Below, piece after piece: positions 17,679 to 26,980 of a stretch of 64,000 nucleotides of DNA (its first letter is position 1; each line of letters opens with the position of its first letter). The translations under genes and the position numbers were made by a program. The notes under the pieces were generated by a model, which saw nothing but the letters and a program-made list of their open reading frames with translations, did no database searches and was not told the DNA's origin. This DNA is from Bacteroidota bacterium (GTDB taxonomy: Bacteria; Bacteroidota; Bacteroidia; Cytophagales; Cyclobacteriaceae), in contig JAFDYX010000009.1 in assembly GCA_018267215.1 (NCBI GenBank), positions 1 through 64,000 of the forward strand. The letters are read 5' to 3'.

Positions 17679-20600
17679 TTAATAGTCTGAATTTATTTTG
17701 CCGTCAAAAAATTTGCTCTCCTTGTCTTCCGGGTCGAGCGATACAGACTGCAATGATGTTTTGCCCTGCACCACAGCAAAGACAACCGGAAGAATAAGTA
17801 AAGCAGCGAATGTGGAAGCAACCAGCCCGCCTATTACCGCACGACCAAGCGGAGAGGCTTGCTCGCCACTTTCGCTTAACCCACTGGCCATGGGCACCAT
17901 GCCGGCTACCATGGCGATGGATGTCATCAGTATCGGGCGAAGGCGCACGGCACCCGAAACACGGGCGGCTTTTGTAGCATCGCCATGTTTGATGCGCAGG
18001 TATTCGGCATTGGTAACAAGTAAAACTGCATTGGCCACCGACACACCCACAGACATAATGATACCCATGTAGGATTGCAGGTTCAATGTTCCACCGGTAA
18101 ACAGTAGTATCATTAAAGAGCCTGCTAATACAGCCGGCACGGTAACGAGCACAACAAAAGCAACTTTAAACGACTGGTAGTTGGCAGACAACAAAAGGAA
18201 GATAACGACAATGGCTAACAATAAACCTGATTGTAAACTGCTTAGGGTATCTTCTAGTAATTTAGCTAAGCCACGCAATTCAATCACCGTTCCTTTGGGT
18301 GGTTCGCCCACATTTTTTATGACTTCGCTCACAGCTTGGTTGGCAGCGCCCAAATCTTTTTTATTCAGATTGGCAGATACGGTTACAATTCTTCGGGGGC
18401 CAACACGATCGTACTGTGCCGGTATTTCTTTTGAGCTGATGTCGGCCACATCGCCAACGGTGGGGCGCATCTGTCCTTGCACGAGCGGAATATTTTCAAT
18501 GTCCAAGTTTGATTTCATCTGGTACTCCGGTACCTGTACCTGCACCTGATAGGCAAATCCCTTTTTTGTATCGAGCCACAAATTTTTGGCAGTAAAACGG
18601 CTACTGGATGTTGCGGCTACCAGCGATTTAGATATTTCATTGGCGGTGAGCGAAAACTGGGCTGCTTTCTCGCGGTCTATGCTGATAATGGAGGCCGGGT
18701 AAGAGAGAGGCTGGTTGATGCGCACATCGCGCAGAAAAGGAATTTTTTCCAGTCCCGCTTTTATTTTACTGGCATGTGCATGTGCTTCGTTCAGGTTTTT
18801 GGAGGCCACCATGATTTCGATAGGTGTGTTGGCTCCTTGGCTCATAATTTTATCAGTCAATTCAATAGGTTCAAAAGAAATGCGCATAGCAGGCAAATAT
18901 TTTTTTACCCGTTCGCGGATTTTATCTTTTAAATCATCAATGGATCGTACACTGTATTCTTCGCTCAGGTTTACTTGTAAGATAGCCTCGTGAGGGCCGC
19001 TGTTAAAGATGTATAACGTATTGGTGCCATAACTGGAGGGTGTCATGCCTACAAAGGCAGAGGTAATAGAAATATTTTTAGCGCCTACAATGTCTTGTAT
19101 CTGCCGGATAGTTTCCTGCACGGCTTCTTCCGTTCGCTCGATGCGCAAACCTTCCGGGCCAATCACCCGTACCTGAAACTGTCGCGAGTGTTCTATTTTT
19201 GGCATAATATCTTTGCCGATAAGAACAAACCCAACTCCGATAATAACGAAACACACAGCTAAATAAATGACAATTGATTTCATTTTGTTAGCCATCATTT
19301 TATCGAGCACATCTAAGTAACGGAGCTTAAATTTTTCGAAGCCCGTAACCGGATGATGGTGTAGTGTGCCCTGCCCGTGATTATTTTCTGACTGATGTGT
19401 GTGGTTTTCGCCTCCATGTTGGTGAGATGGCAAATACTTCATCCACCAGTTGGCCATCACCGGCACAAAAGTTTGCGATTGTAAGAAGGAAGCAATCATC
19501 GAGAAGCCCACCGCCAAAGAAAGCGGAAGGAACATTCCTTTCGGTACGCCATTCATTAAAAAGGCCGGAGCAAATACAGAGAGGATGCAAACCAAAATCA
19601 ATAGTTTGGCAAATGAAATTTCCTGCGAGGCATCTATTACCGCGCGTGCTTTCGTCTTACCCATTTCTAAATGCTGATGGATATTTTCGATAGACACGGT
19701 AGCTTCATCCACCAAAATGCCCACAGCCAGAGCCAGTCCGCTCAACGTCATGATGTTGATGGTCTGCCCTGTTAGACTCAATAAGAGCACAGCAGCCAAA
19801 ATGGCGATGGGAATATTGATGACAACAATGGCAGAGCCGCGGATGTCTTTCAAAAAAAGAAAAATCATTAAGCCTGTGAGCAGGGCTCCCAAAATTCCTT
19901 CGGTTGCCAAACTCTTTACAGCTTGTACCACATAAACCGACTGATCAAATTCATATTTTAGTTGTACGTAATCGGGGAGGAGCGCCTGCATTTCCGGCAA
20001 TTTCTTTTTAAGTGCATTGACTACATCCATGGTAGAGGCATCGGCTGTTTTAGTTACGGGTATGTAAACAGAGCGTTTGCCGTTAACAAGCGCAAAGCCA
20101 ACGGTAACATCGGCAGCATCTTCCACGGTAGCCACATCGCGGAGAAAAACAGTGGGGCCTGCTTTTTTGAGAAGCGGAATATCCAGAAACCCTTCAGGAT
20201 TTTTTACTACGGTGTTATTGGGTGTCATTACCGTCAGATTACCGATGCGTACATTTCCTGCCGGGCTGATCTGGTTATTATCAACTACTGCTTGCACAAT
20301 ATCATCGGGTGTAAGTTGGTAGCCGGCCATCAGTTCCGGGTTTACTTTCACCACAATCGTTCTTTCATTTCCACCAAAAGGAGGCGGGGCAGAGGCACCC
20401 GGTATTTGCGAAAACATGGGGCGAATGAGGGTGGATGCTAAATCCTGCATTTCGTTTAGCCCTGCTTTCTTCGAGCTAAATACCAACTGACCTACCGGCA
20501 AACTCGAGGCATCGAAGCGCACAACGGTGGGCGGCACAGTTCCGGGGGGCATATAGCTCATCACTCGGTTCACCTGATTGGCCACCTCCCCGGATACCTG

Positions 20601-20900
20601 TGCCATGTTTACGTTCTCATAAAAAGTACACTTCACCAAACACAAGCCTTGCACATTCTTCACTTCAATATCTTTAATACCTGTTACATACAGTAGTTGG
20701 TTTTGATAACGGGTGGCAATAAACCCCTCCATCTGATCGGGGGCCATACCGCCATAAGGCTGTGCGATATAAATAGTAGGAAGATTGAGTTTAGGAAAAA
20801 TATCTACCGGAATAGATACCAGCGCCAGAATAGAGAAGATAACGATCCCTAAAATGATAACGATTACTGTAATCGGGTTCCGTAGCGCTGCGGGGATCAT
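17679..20900 (-). CDS. RND efflux pump subunit, copy A (Asp-Glu relay)
   Basis: A 1073-residue RND permease of the HAE-like branch, starting MIPAALRNPITVIVII and showing the same periplasmic signatures as copy B (VPPTVVRFDASSLPVG, ASAPPPFGGNERTIVVKV). TM4 reads ILVDEATVSIEN, so both acidic relay positions (Asp398, Glu399) are kept. The cytoplasmic loop between TM6 and TM7 (about residues 493-520) holds eight His, including HHH, a longer and richer insert than in copy B. It starts four bases after the TolC gene and ends 20 bases before copy B. Drug or metal specificity cannot be fixed from the sequence; the His-rich loop could be metal-related or simply a polar linker. Confidence 0.93.
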   Translation of the reverse strand: MIPAALRNPITVIVIILGIVIFSILALVSIPVDIFPKLNLPTIYIAQPYGGMAPDQMEGFIATRYQNQLLYVTGIKDIEVKNVQGLCLVKCTFYENVNMAQVSGEVANQVNRVMSYMPPGTVPPTVVRFDASSLPVGQLVFSSKKAGLNEMQDLASTLIRPMFSQIPGASAPPPFGGNERTIVVKVNPELMAGYQLTPDDIVQAVVDNNQISPAGNVRIGNLTVMTPNNTVVKNPEGFLDIPLLKKAGPTVFLRDVATVEDAADVTVGFALVNGKRSVYIPVTKTADASTMDVVNALKKKLPEMQALLPDYVQLKYEFDQSVYVVQAVKSLATEGILGALLTGLMIFLFLKDIRGSAIVVINIPIAILAAVLLLSLTGQTINIMTLSGLALAVGILVDEATVSIENIHQHLEMGKTKARAVIDASQEISFAKLLILVCILSVFAPAFLMNGVPKGMFLPLSLAVGFSMIASFLQSQTFVPVMANWWMKYLPSHQHGGENHTHQSENNHGQGTLHHHPVTGFEKFKLRYLDVLDKMMANKMKSIVIYLAVCFVIIGVGFVLIGKDIMPKIEHSRQFQVRVIGPEGLRIERTEEAVQETIRQIQDIVGAKNISITSAFVGMTPSSYGTNTLYIFNSGPHEAILQVNLSEEYSVRSIDDLKDKIRERVKKYLPAMRISFEPIELTDKIMSQGANTPIEIMVASKNLNEAHAHASKIKAGLEKIPFLRDVRINQPLSYPASIISIDREKAAQFSLTANEISKSLVAATSSSRFTAKNLWLDTKKGFAYQVQVQVPEYQMKSNLDIENIPLVQGQMRPTVGDVADISSKEIPAQYDRVGPRRIVTVSANLNKKDLGAANQAVSEVIKNVGEPPKGTVIELRGLAKLLEDTLSSLQSGLLLAIVVIFLLLSANYQSFKVAFVVLVTVPAVLAGSLMILLFTGGTLNLQSYMGIIMSVGVSVANAVLLVTNAEYLRIKHGDATKAARVSGAVRLRPILMTSIAMVAGMVPMASGLSESGEQASPLGRAVIGGLVASTFAALLILPVVFAVVQGKTSLQSVSLDPEDKESKFFDGKINSDY

Positions 20901-20904
20901 AGTT

Positions 20905-22317
20905 TTATTTCAGGTTACTGGTAAAGACATCGAGATTGCCGGTGGCGGCAGCATACAGGTTAACAGCTCTCCACACATTACCTTGTGCGATGGCCAAGTC
21001 AACCTCAGCCCGGTTCAGTACCGTAAAAGTTTGGGTCAGTTCCAGTATAGTTGCCATCCCTGCATTGTACCGCGCCTGAGCTTGCAGGTAAGCATCTTGC
21101 GCTGCTTCCAGTTGAACTGGTGCTTGCCGTGCTACCTCTAATGCCACGTTGTACCTGACACGGGCACGTTCTACTTCGCCTTCTGTTTTTAAAGTTTCTT
21201 CATTATACTGCTCTTGTGCCATGGCTGTTACCTGGCGTTGGGCTTTCGCTTCGCGTGAGTTGCGGTAGCTGTTCGTAATATTCCAGATGGTGCTAACGCC
21301 CACAAACCAGTCGAGGAAAGGACGGAAGGCAACACCACTACTGAATGATGTGTTATAGATAAAGTCTCCGTTGGGAGCCGTTTTATCTTGTATGCCCGAC
21401 CCGCGTGTCCAACTGGCGCCCAATAATGATATGGCAGGCAGTTCGCGTTTTCCTATTTCTTTTACTTTCGCCTGATTGACATCTACGATGCTTTTCAGAT
21501 AGAGCAGCCTCGGGTTATTAGAGTAATCAGAATTAGTTTGGATGGCATTGGGCAGCCGTGTGTTATAGTTAATGGTATCGAGCAGAATAGACTGATCCAC
21601 TTTTAATCCCATTTCTTCTTTTAAGAAGATCACCTGATCGGTTGCCGTGCGTTTTGATTCTAAGTACAATAAAAGAGCCTTGGCATATTCTGCTTTCACT
21701 AAAGAGCTATCTACACCGGCCTTCAGACCCGACTTGGCGTAAGCCGTAATTACTTCCTTTAACTTGCCTACCCGATCTAAATTGACACGCTGGCTGTTGG
21801 CAATATTTTTTGCTGTTAATGCAATTAAATAGGCATCGCCCACTTTTATCTGCTGCTGAAACACCTCGTTATCGTAATCGGCCTGTGCGCTGACACTTCC
21901 TGCTTTGGCCACATCTACGCTGGCTTTTACTTTACCGAAGTTGTACACGTTCCAGCGAACAAAGCCCGTAGCGTAACTACCCCATGTAGAGGTGGCCGTG
22001 TAGCCATTGGTTTTAAGACCTGCCGAAATGGGTATCGCCATACCTTCATTAGGGAAAAACGGACCCCTTACCTGATTAGAAGTTCCGTTTACGATTTGGC
22101 TCTGCAGTATAACGCTGGGCAAGTAATTTGTTTTGGTAGCACTTTCTGCATAATGGGCAGCTTCCTTTTCAGCCAACTTCCTCCGGATGGACGGATAGTT
22201 GTCGTGAGCGATAGACAGTGCTGATTTTAAATCAATCAGTTGTGTTTCTTTATTTTCCTGGCTAAAACAATATTGGGAGGTGCAAATAAAGAGTATAAAA
22301 ATAATACGGTAGGTCAT
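20905..22317 (-). CDS. TolC-family outer membrane efflux channel
   Basis: A 470-residue TolC-type protein with a signal peptide (ends near YCFSQ) and two repeats of the long alpha hairpin (for example DNYPSIRRKLAEKEAA early and ARYNAGMATILELTQTF late). It provides the outer-membrane exit duct for the pumps encoded directly downstream. The ATG at 22317 is preferred over the GTG immediately before it. The 80-base gap to the sensor kinase gene contains a phased repeat, so a separate promoter for the efflux genes is likely here. Confidence 0.92.
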   Translation of the reverse strand: MTYRIIFILFICTSQYCFSQENKETQLIDLKSALSIAHDNYPSIRRKLAEKEAAHYAESATKTNYLPSVILQSQIVNGTSNQVRGPFFPNEGMAIPISAGLKTNGYTATSTWGSYATGFVRWNVYNFGKVKASVDVAKAGSVSAQADYDNEVFQQQIKVGDAYLIALTAKNIANSQRVNLDRVGKLKEVITAYAKSGLKAGVDSSLVKAEYAKALLLYLESKRTATDQVIFLKEEMGLKVDQSILLDTINYNTRLPNAIQTNSDYSNNPRLLYLKSIVDVNQAKVKEIGKRELPAISLLGASWTRGSGIQDKTAPNGDFIYNTSFSSGVAFRPFLDWFVGVSTIWNITNSYRNSREAKAQRQVTAMAQEQYNEETLKTEGEVERARVRYNVALEVARQAPVQLEAAQDAYLQAQARYNAGMATILELTQTFTVLNRAEVDLAIAQGNVWRAVNLYAAATGNLDVFTSNLK

Positions 22318-22357
22318 CACATTATTTTTGTTTATGTAACAAATAAACGTGTGCCTA

Positions 22358-22387
22358 ATTAGAGAATCATTAGAATGATGTTAAAAG
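22358..22387 (-). promoter_or_regulatory. Phased ATTAGA repeats upstream of the efflux genes (predicted response-regulator site)
   Basis: Read on the plus strand, TTAG occurs at 22359 and 22370, in the contexts ATTAGAGA and ATTAGAAT, with a degenerate third copy TTAAAAG at 22381. The spacing is exactly 11 bases, as is common for OmpR-family regulators binding as tandem dimers. The same motif with the same period is found before the response-regulator gene at 24496-24521. Confidence 0.5.
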
Positions 22388-22400
22388 GTTCTAATCGCAA

Positions 22401-23765
22401 TTATTTGCTGACAGGCAGCAAAACATGGGCTGTAATACCAGAAAATTGATTTGGTTCGAGTTTCAAATTACCTCCATGTAAAGTGAATATCTTTTTGGTT
22501 AAGGCCAGGCCGATACCAAAACCATCTGTCGTATGTGCATTTTTGGCTCGATGGAAAGGCTCAAAAACCCGTTGCCTTTCTTCTTCGGGTATGCCTATGC
22601 CGCGGTCTATAATCTGTACCTTAATTTCCCGTTGCTTGTCAACAACCAGGTGGATATCAATTTTTTGCTGATGCGAATATTTCGAGGCATTGTCTATCAG
22701 GTTTACAAAAGCTGTTTTAAGAAGTTGGTCATGGCCGATCACTTCAATGTCAGTTTCGTTGTTATGGCCGCCTGCTATATCGAATGTAAATTGTTGTTCG
22801 GGTATTTTTATTTTAAATAAACTGATGGTATCGAGCAGCACATCTACAATATTGACCGGTGTAGCTTTTGCCAGTGAGTTGGAAGAATCAATTTTGGCCA
22901 ACTGCAATAGATTATTTACCAGATTGGTTGCTTTTTGGATTTCTTTTTTTGCCGCCATTAAACTTTGGCGGGCAGCCTCATGGTCGTTGTCATAATTAAG
23001 CGAAGTATCAATGATACCATTGATGGCTGCCAAAGGGGTGCGCAGCTCGTGCGAAGCATAGGAGATAAATGATTTTTGAGATTCCACCAAGACTTGGATT
23101 CTGCTCAATGCTTTGTTGAATGAGGATGCCACAATACCGATTTCGTCCTTGGGGTTTGCATACGTTAACCGGAAATTAAGATCATGGCCCTGCACCGACT
23201 CGGCCTGCGACACCAAATCGTTAACGGGGCGGAATGTGCGAAATAGAAAAGCATAGGCGGCAACTCCTCCCGCTATCAAAAAAATTAAATTGCCCACGAT
23301 TAGATTAAATGCCAAAGCGGTGATCGTTTCAATGCCCGCTTTGTTATATGCTGTGATCACAATCGTTCGTTTTAATTTATTTTTATAGATCACGGTAGCA
23401 AAACCATCTTTCTTATCGGTTGCTTTGTTTATGTAGTTAAAATATATTTCCTTTTTTGTCTCCGCTTGGGTAAAGAAATCAGGCTTAAAAACAAAATCTT
23501 TTAAATCATTGATGGAAAAAATCAGTTTGTTGTTTTCATCAAAAACATATTCAGATTGCTCGGGAATGCTGATGATTATCTTTTCAGCTATTTTATCATT
23601 TAGTTCATAAATCTCTTTGGTAGCTAAGGCTTTATTTTTTATTCTTTCCATAAACGAAGTGCGCAGCGTGGTAGCTGAGACTACGTAGATGTAAACAGAG
23701 AAAAGTGTGAGCAGAATTCCGGAGAAAAGAATAAAAGCCAGAATTATTTTATGTTTGATTAACAT
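22401..23765 (-). CDS. Sensor histidine kinase
   Basis: A 454-residue membrane kinase with TM1 at about residues 8-30, a periplasmic sensor of about 130 residues, TM2 at about 160-185, HAMP, then HisKA with the phospho-acceptor His239 in YASHELRTPLAAING. The HATPase domain has N box (NLIDNASKYS), G1 (DRGIGIPEE) and G2 (GFGIGLALT). It starts three bases after the response-regulator gene. It resembles CusS/BaeS-type kinases that control RND efflux; the ligand is unknown. Confidence 0.93.
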   Translation of the reverse strand: MLIKHKIILAFILFSGILLTLFSVYIYVVSATTLRTSFMERIKNKALATKEIYELNDKIAEKIIISIPEQSEYVFDENNKLIFSINDLKDFVFKPDFFTQAETKKEIYFNYINKATDKKDGFATVIYKNKLKRTIVITAYNKAGIETITALAFNLIVGNLIFLIAGGVAAYAFLFRTFRPVNDLVSQAESVQGHDLNFRLTYANPKDEIGIVASSFNKALSRIQVLVESQKSFISYASHELRTPLAAINGIIDTSLNYDNDHEAARQSLMAAKKEIQKATNLVNNLLQLAKIDSSNSLAKATPVNIVDVLLDTISLFKIKIPEQQFTFDIAGGHNNETDIEVIGHDQLLKTAFVNLIDNASKYSHQQKIDIHLVVDKQREIKVQIIDRGIGIPEEERQRVFEPFHRAKNAHTTDGFGIGLALTKKIFTLHGGNLKLEPNQFSGITAHVLLPVSK

Positions 23766-23768
23766 GAG

Positions 23769-24446
23769 TTATTCTTCACGCATGATGTACCCCATACCTA
23801 CTACGGTGTGCAACAATTTAGGCTCAAATCCCTTATCAATTTTTTTTCTAAGATAATTAATATAGACATCAATTACATTGGTGGAGGTATCAAAATCGAG
23901 ATCCCATACTTGCTCGGCTATATCTACGCGGCTTACCACGCGGCCTTTGTGAATCATCAGGTACTCCAGCAGAGAAAACTCGCGCGCTGTCAGATTTATT
24001 CGCTTGCCACCCCTTGTTACAACTTTACCTTGTGTTTCTACCTCCAGGTCGGCCAGTTTAATTTTTTTTTCTGTCATAACCTTGGCGCCCGATCTGCGAA
24101 TGAGTGCCTTGGCTCGCAACAATAATTCTTGAAACTCAAACGGCTTCACCAGATAATCGTCTGCGCCTGATTCAAATCCGCTTACTTTGTCATCGAGTGC
24201 ATCTAAAGCAGTAAGAAAAATAATCGGAGTAAAGGGGCGTTCTTTTTTAAACTTGGCGCACAACTCAAAGCCATTGATGCCGGGTAGGTTTACATCTAAT
24301 ATGATAAGGTTGTAATCTTTCTTTGCAAAAAGGCTGCTGCCAATGGTGCCGTCAAACGCCACATCTATCTGGTAGCCTTCACTTTCAAATCCCTTTTTTA
24401 TAAAATTTGAAACACTGACTTCGTCTTCGATTAAAAGAAAATTCAT
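23769..24446 (-). CDS. OmpR-family response regulator
   Basis: A 225-residue regulator. The receiver domain has the acidic pocket (IEDE), phospho-acceptor Asp51 in LIILDVNLPG and Lys in LVKPFEF. The C-terminal winged helix has LTAREFSLLEYL, VSRVDIAEQVWD and VIDVYINYLRKKID. It is the first gene of the regulator-kinase pair and lies upstream of the efflux genes on the same strand, so it very likely regulates them and itself. Confidence 0.94.
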   Translation of the reverse strand: MNFLLIEDEVSVSNFIKKGFESEGYQIDVAFDGTIGSSLFAKKDYNLIILDVNLPGINGFELCAKFKKERPFTPIIFLTALDALDDKVSGFESGADDYLVKPFEFQELLLRAKALIRRSGAKVMTEKKIKLADLEVETQGKVVTRGGKRINLTAREFSLLEYLMIHKGRVVSRVDIAEQVWDLDFDTSTNVIDVYINYLRKKIDKGFEPKLLHTVVGMGYIMREE

Positions 24447-24494
24447 GCTGTTTACTTACAAAACCACAAGTTGATACGGATGTATTAAACTTCA

Positions 24495-24521
24495 GTTAGA
24501 ATAAAATTAGAAATAAATTAG
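24495..24521 (-). promoter_or_regulatory. Three 11-bp-phased TTAGA repeats upstream of the response-regulator gene
   Basis: TTAG begins at 24496, 24507 and 24518, each in an (A/G)TTAG(A/C)A context, a perfect 11-base period across three copies. The same arrangement occurs before the TolC gene. This is consistent with autoregulation by the adjacent OmpR-type regulator. The region is AT-rich, which raises the chance expectation. Confidence 0.5.
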
Positions 24522-24562
24522 CAAACAGATATATCAAGTTAATTCAGGCCGGCATGAAGCGA

Positions 24563-25690
24563 TTATTTTTTTCTCCCATACGATAGCAACGTCATCACAA
24601 TAAAAAGGAAAGCCGGCAGCCCCAGCGCTACGCGCAGATTTTGCCATTGCGCCAAAAAACCTATGAGCGGAGGGCCAAATAAAAAACCCGAGTAACCCAC
24701 CGTTGTTACCATAGCCAAGCCTACGCCAGGTGGCAGATCGCGTGTGTGTCCTGCCATGCTGTAACATATCGGAACAATAGCCGACAGGCCAATGCCTACT
24801 ACAAACAGACCACCAATAACAGCAAACGGATGAGTAAAAATGATAGCAATGAAAATACCTATTGTGGCAATTATTCCGCAGGCGATCATGAGCGTGCGGT
24901 CGCCCAAACGGATACGCGCCCTGTCGCCTACGATGCGCCCCAGTGTCATCGCCAATGCAAATGAAGACAACCCGATAGGGGCGAGCGATTTTCCCGCATG
25001 GGCTATGTTCTCCATATAGTTAGTGCTCCAGTCAGCCATGGCACCCTCTCCGAGCATAGAACAAAAAGCTATTACCCCAACACTCACCATGGCTATGTTA
25101 GGCAACCGGAAGGCCGGTTCGTGTGTGCTCTTGCTTTCGGGTTTATCATCAATAAGAATAGAGCGTACCAATAAGGTAGCAGTTATACTGAGAACAGCAA
25201 TGAAACCAAAGTGGGCAAACAAACTCAAGCCTAATTGTGTGAAGAGCGACCCGGCAAAGGCTCCGCTCGCCATGCCGATGCTGAAGAGCGCATGAAAGGA
25301 AGTCATGATCGGTTTTTGTAATTTTTTTTCAACCATCACCGCCTGCGAGTTCATGGCAACATCCAGCATGCCCGATGAAATGCCCAGCAAGAAAAATAAA
25401 ACGATCAGTCCCTCAAGTGCAGGCATCAAAGGAATGCAGGGAATGGAAGTACAATAAAACAACATGCCTACTGTGGTAATTTGGCGGCTGCCATTACGTA
25501 TGATCAGCCAGCCCGTAAATGGCATGGCGAGCAGCGCACCTAAAGATGAAGAAAGTAACAACAGCCCAATAACACCATTGTCAATAGAAAATAAATCTTG
25601 AATGCGCGGCAGCCGCGAAAAATAGTTGGCATGCACAAAGCCGTTTAGAAAAAAAAATACGTTGACGGCAAAACGTGCAGACAACTTCAT
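24563..25690 (-). CDS. MFS transporter
   Basis: A 375-residue major facilitator with about twelve membrane helices. The first helix region NGFVHANYFSRLPRIQ and the loop GWLIIRNGSRQ resemble the YbjJ-like branch of unknown substrate. Its ATG overlaps the stop of the upstream Asp-box gene (ATGA), so translation is coupled. Context suggests transport of a product released by the SGNH hydrolase and Asp-box protein upstream, which is an inference. Confidence 0.88.
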   Translation of the reverse strand: MKLSARFAVNVFFFLNGFVHANYFSRLPRIQDLFSIDNGVIGLLLLSSSLGALLAMPFTGWLIIRNGSRQITTVGMLFYCTSIPCIPLMPALEGLIVLFFLLGISSGMLDVAMNSQAVMVEKKLQKPIMTSFHALFSIGMASGAFAGSLFTQLGLSLFAHFGFIAVLSITATLLVRSILIDDKPESKSTHEPAFRLPNIAMVSVGVIAFCSMLGEGAMADWSTNYMENIAHAGKSLAPIGLSSFALAMTLGRIVGDRARIRLGDRTLMIACGIIATIGIFIAIIFTHPFAVIGGLFVVGIGLSAIVPICYSMAGHTRDLPPGVGLAMVTTVGYSGFLFGPPLIGFLAQWQNLRVALGLPAFLFIVMTLLSYGRKK

Positions 25691-26976
25691 TTTTTCAGTT
25701 CGTCAGCACGGATAATGGATGTCCATATACTGGTGCGGCCATTGTCCATACGTGTCCAGATGGGTGCTATCAGTCCGGCATGAGCATCAATGTTCAGATA
25801 GTCGCCAAAGAAATGGCCTGCATCAGGCGTAAAGGAATCCTCGCTGATTTTCACTTCCTTAAAATGATTCCCACCATCGGTTGAGTAGGAGAGGTAAACA
25901 TCCGTTTGGTTATCGGTATGGTCTCTTCGGTCATAATACAAGATGTACACATTGCCATTCGTCTGGTCAACGGTAACCCACGGAAAAAACTGGTGAGCCC
26001 GCACGGTATCTTGATTTATTTTCTGCGGGTTGCCCCAATAGTCGCCCCGGTTGCGCGAGCGGATCAGCCAGATATCTGTATTGTCAGCACCATTTTTTTG
26101 ATCAGCCCAAACCATATACATCGTTCCTTTAAAATGGCCTTCGCTGTTATCGTATGCCAACACGGGAAGCCCATTGCTGCGGTCTATGCCGGGGATGGTG
26201 AGGTTCCATCCGCCCTCTTGTTTGGCAATGACCAAATCATTATCCAGCCACGTGTTGCCCCCATCGTACGAACGATCAAAATAAATATTCCCCCGATTGG
26301 CCCAGGCCACATAAATTTTTCCATCGCTGCTGATCACGGGCACAGCGCCCTCGGCCGTGCTGTCTTTATCGAGGCAATCGCCCGCAGTTTGGCTGATTAC
26401 CGTTGGCTTCGACCAGTTTGTGCCGTTCAGCGATTTACTGAACATAATCTTTGACTGACACTCCGGATCGGTGCTTCCGTACTTATCAAATTGTGTCCAG
26501 GTAACGCACATAAAATGTTTTTTAGGATGTACTGCCGGCCAAGCTTTATCCTGGTCTTTGGGAGGATTGTAGCCAATAGAAACGCCATCCGTCCAAGTCT
26601 GCCCTTCATCATCCGAGCGCTGGCAAACAATACGGTCGAGCCAGGCCTCATCGGTATTGCCTTTGCCGGAGGGGTCTGAGAGATGGAAATAAAACAAAGA
26701 TCCTTTGTGGTTAGAAATCAAGGCCGGGTCGCCATACACTCCGAAAGGAGATTTCAGTTCAGTTGTATTCCAGGTTGCACCACCGTCTTGCGATGTCGCT
26801 ACCCGGTTGAGTACGATTCCGGCAACAATATTTTTTGGATTAGATTTATTAATGGCGATAGAGGGTTCCACAGGCGGATAGAGCCCATCAGCTTGCTCGG
26901 CTATCTTAATATTTTTGAATTGTGAAAAAGATATGACCGAAATAAACAGGAAGAGAAAGGCTATCAAAAACTTCAT
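25687..26976 (-). CDS. Secreted Asp-box (sialidase-like) protein
   Basis: A 429-residue protein with a Sec signal peptide (FISVISFSQ). Asp boxes are visible (TSQDGGATW, RSDDEGQTW, RSYDGGNTW, YSTDGGNHF), giving a six-bladed propeller of the sialidase or neuraminidase superfamily. I cannot assign the arginine triad and nucleophile Tyr of true sialidases, so glycosidase activity is uncertain. It is the middle gene of a three-gene operon, five bases after the SGNH hydrolase and overlapping the MFS gene. Confidence 0.8.
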   Translation of the reverse strand: MKFLIAFLFLFISVISFSQFKNIKIAEQADGLYPPVEPSIAINKSNPKNIVAGIVLNRVATSQDGGATWNTTELKSPFGVYGDPALISNHKGSLFYFHLSDPSGKGNTDEAWLDRIVCQRSDDEGQTWTDGVSIGYNPPKDQDKAWPAVHPKKHFMCVTWTQFDKYGSTDPECQSKIMFSKSLNGTNWSKPTVISQTAGDCLDKDSTAEGAVPVISSDGKIYVAWANRGNIYFDRSYDGGNTWLDNDLVIAKQEGGWNLTIPGIDRSNGLPVLAYDNSEGHFKGTMYMVWADQKNGADNTDIWLIRSRNRGDYWGNPQKINQDTVRAHQFFPWVTVDQTNGNVYILYYDRRDHTDNQTDVYLSYSTDGGNHFKEVKISEDSFTPDAGHFFGDYLNIDAHAGLIAPIWTRMDNGRTSIWTSIIRADELKK

Positions 26977-26980
26977 ACAA

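Noticed and set aside
25687..26976. Confident sialidase assignment
   Set aside because: Asp boxes occur in many propellers; the arginine triad and catalytic Tyr could not be placed.
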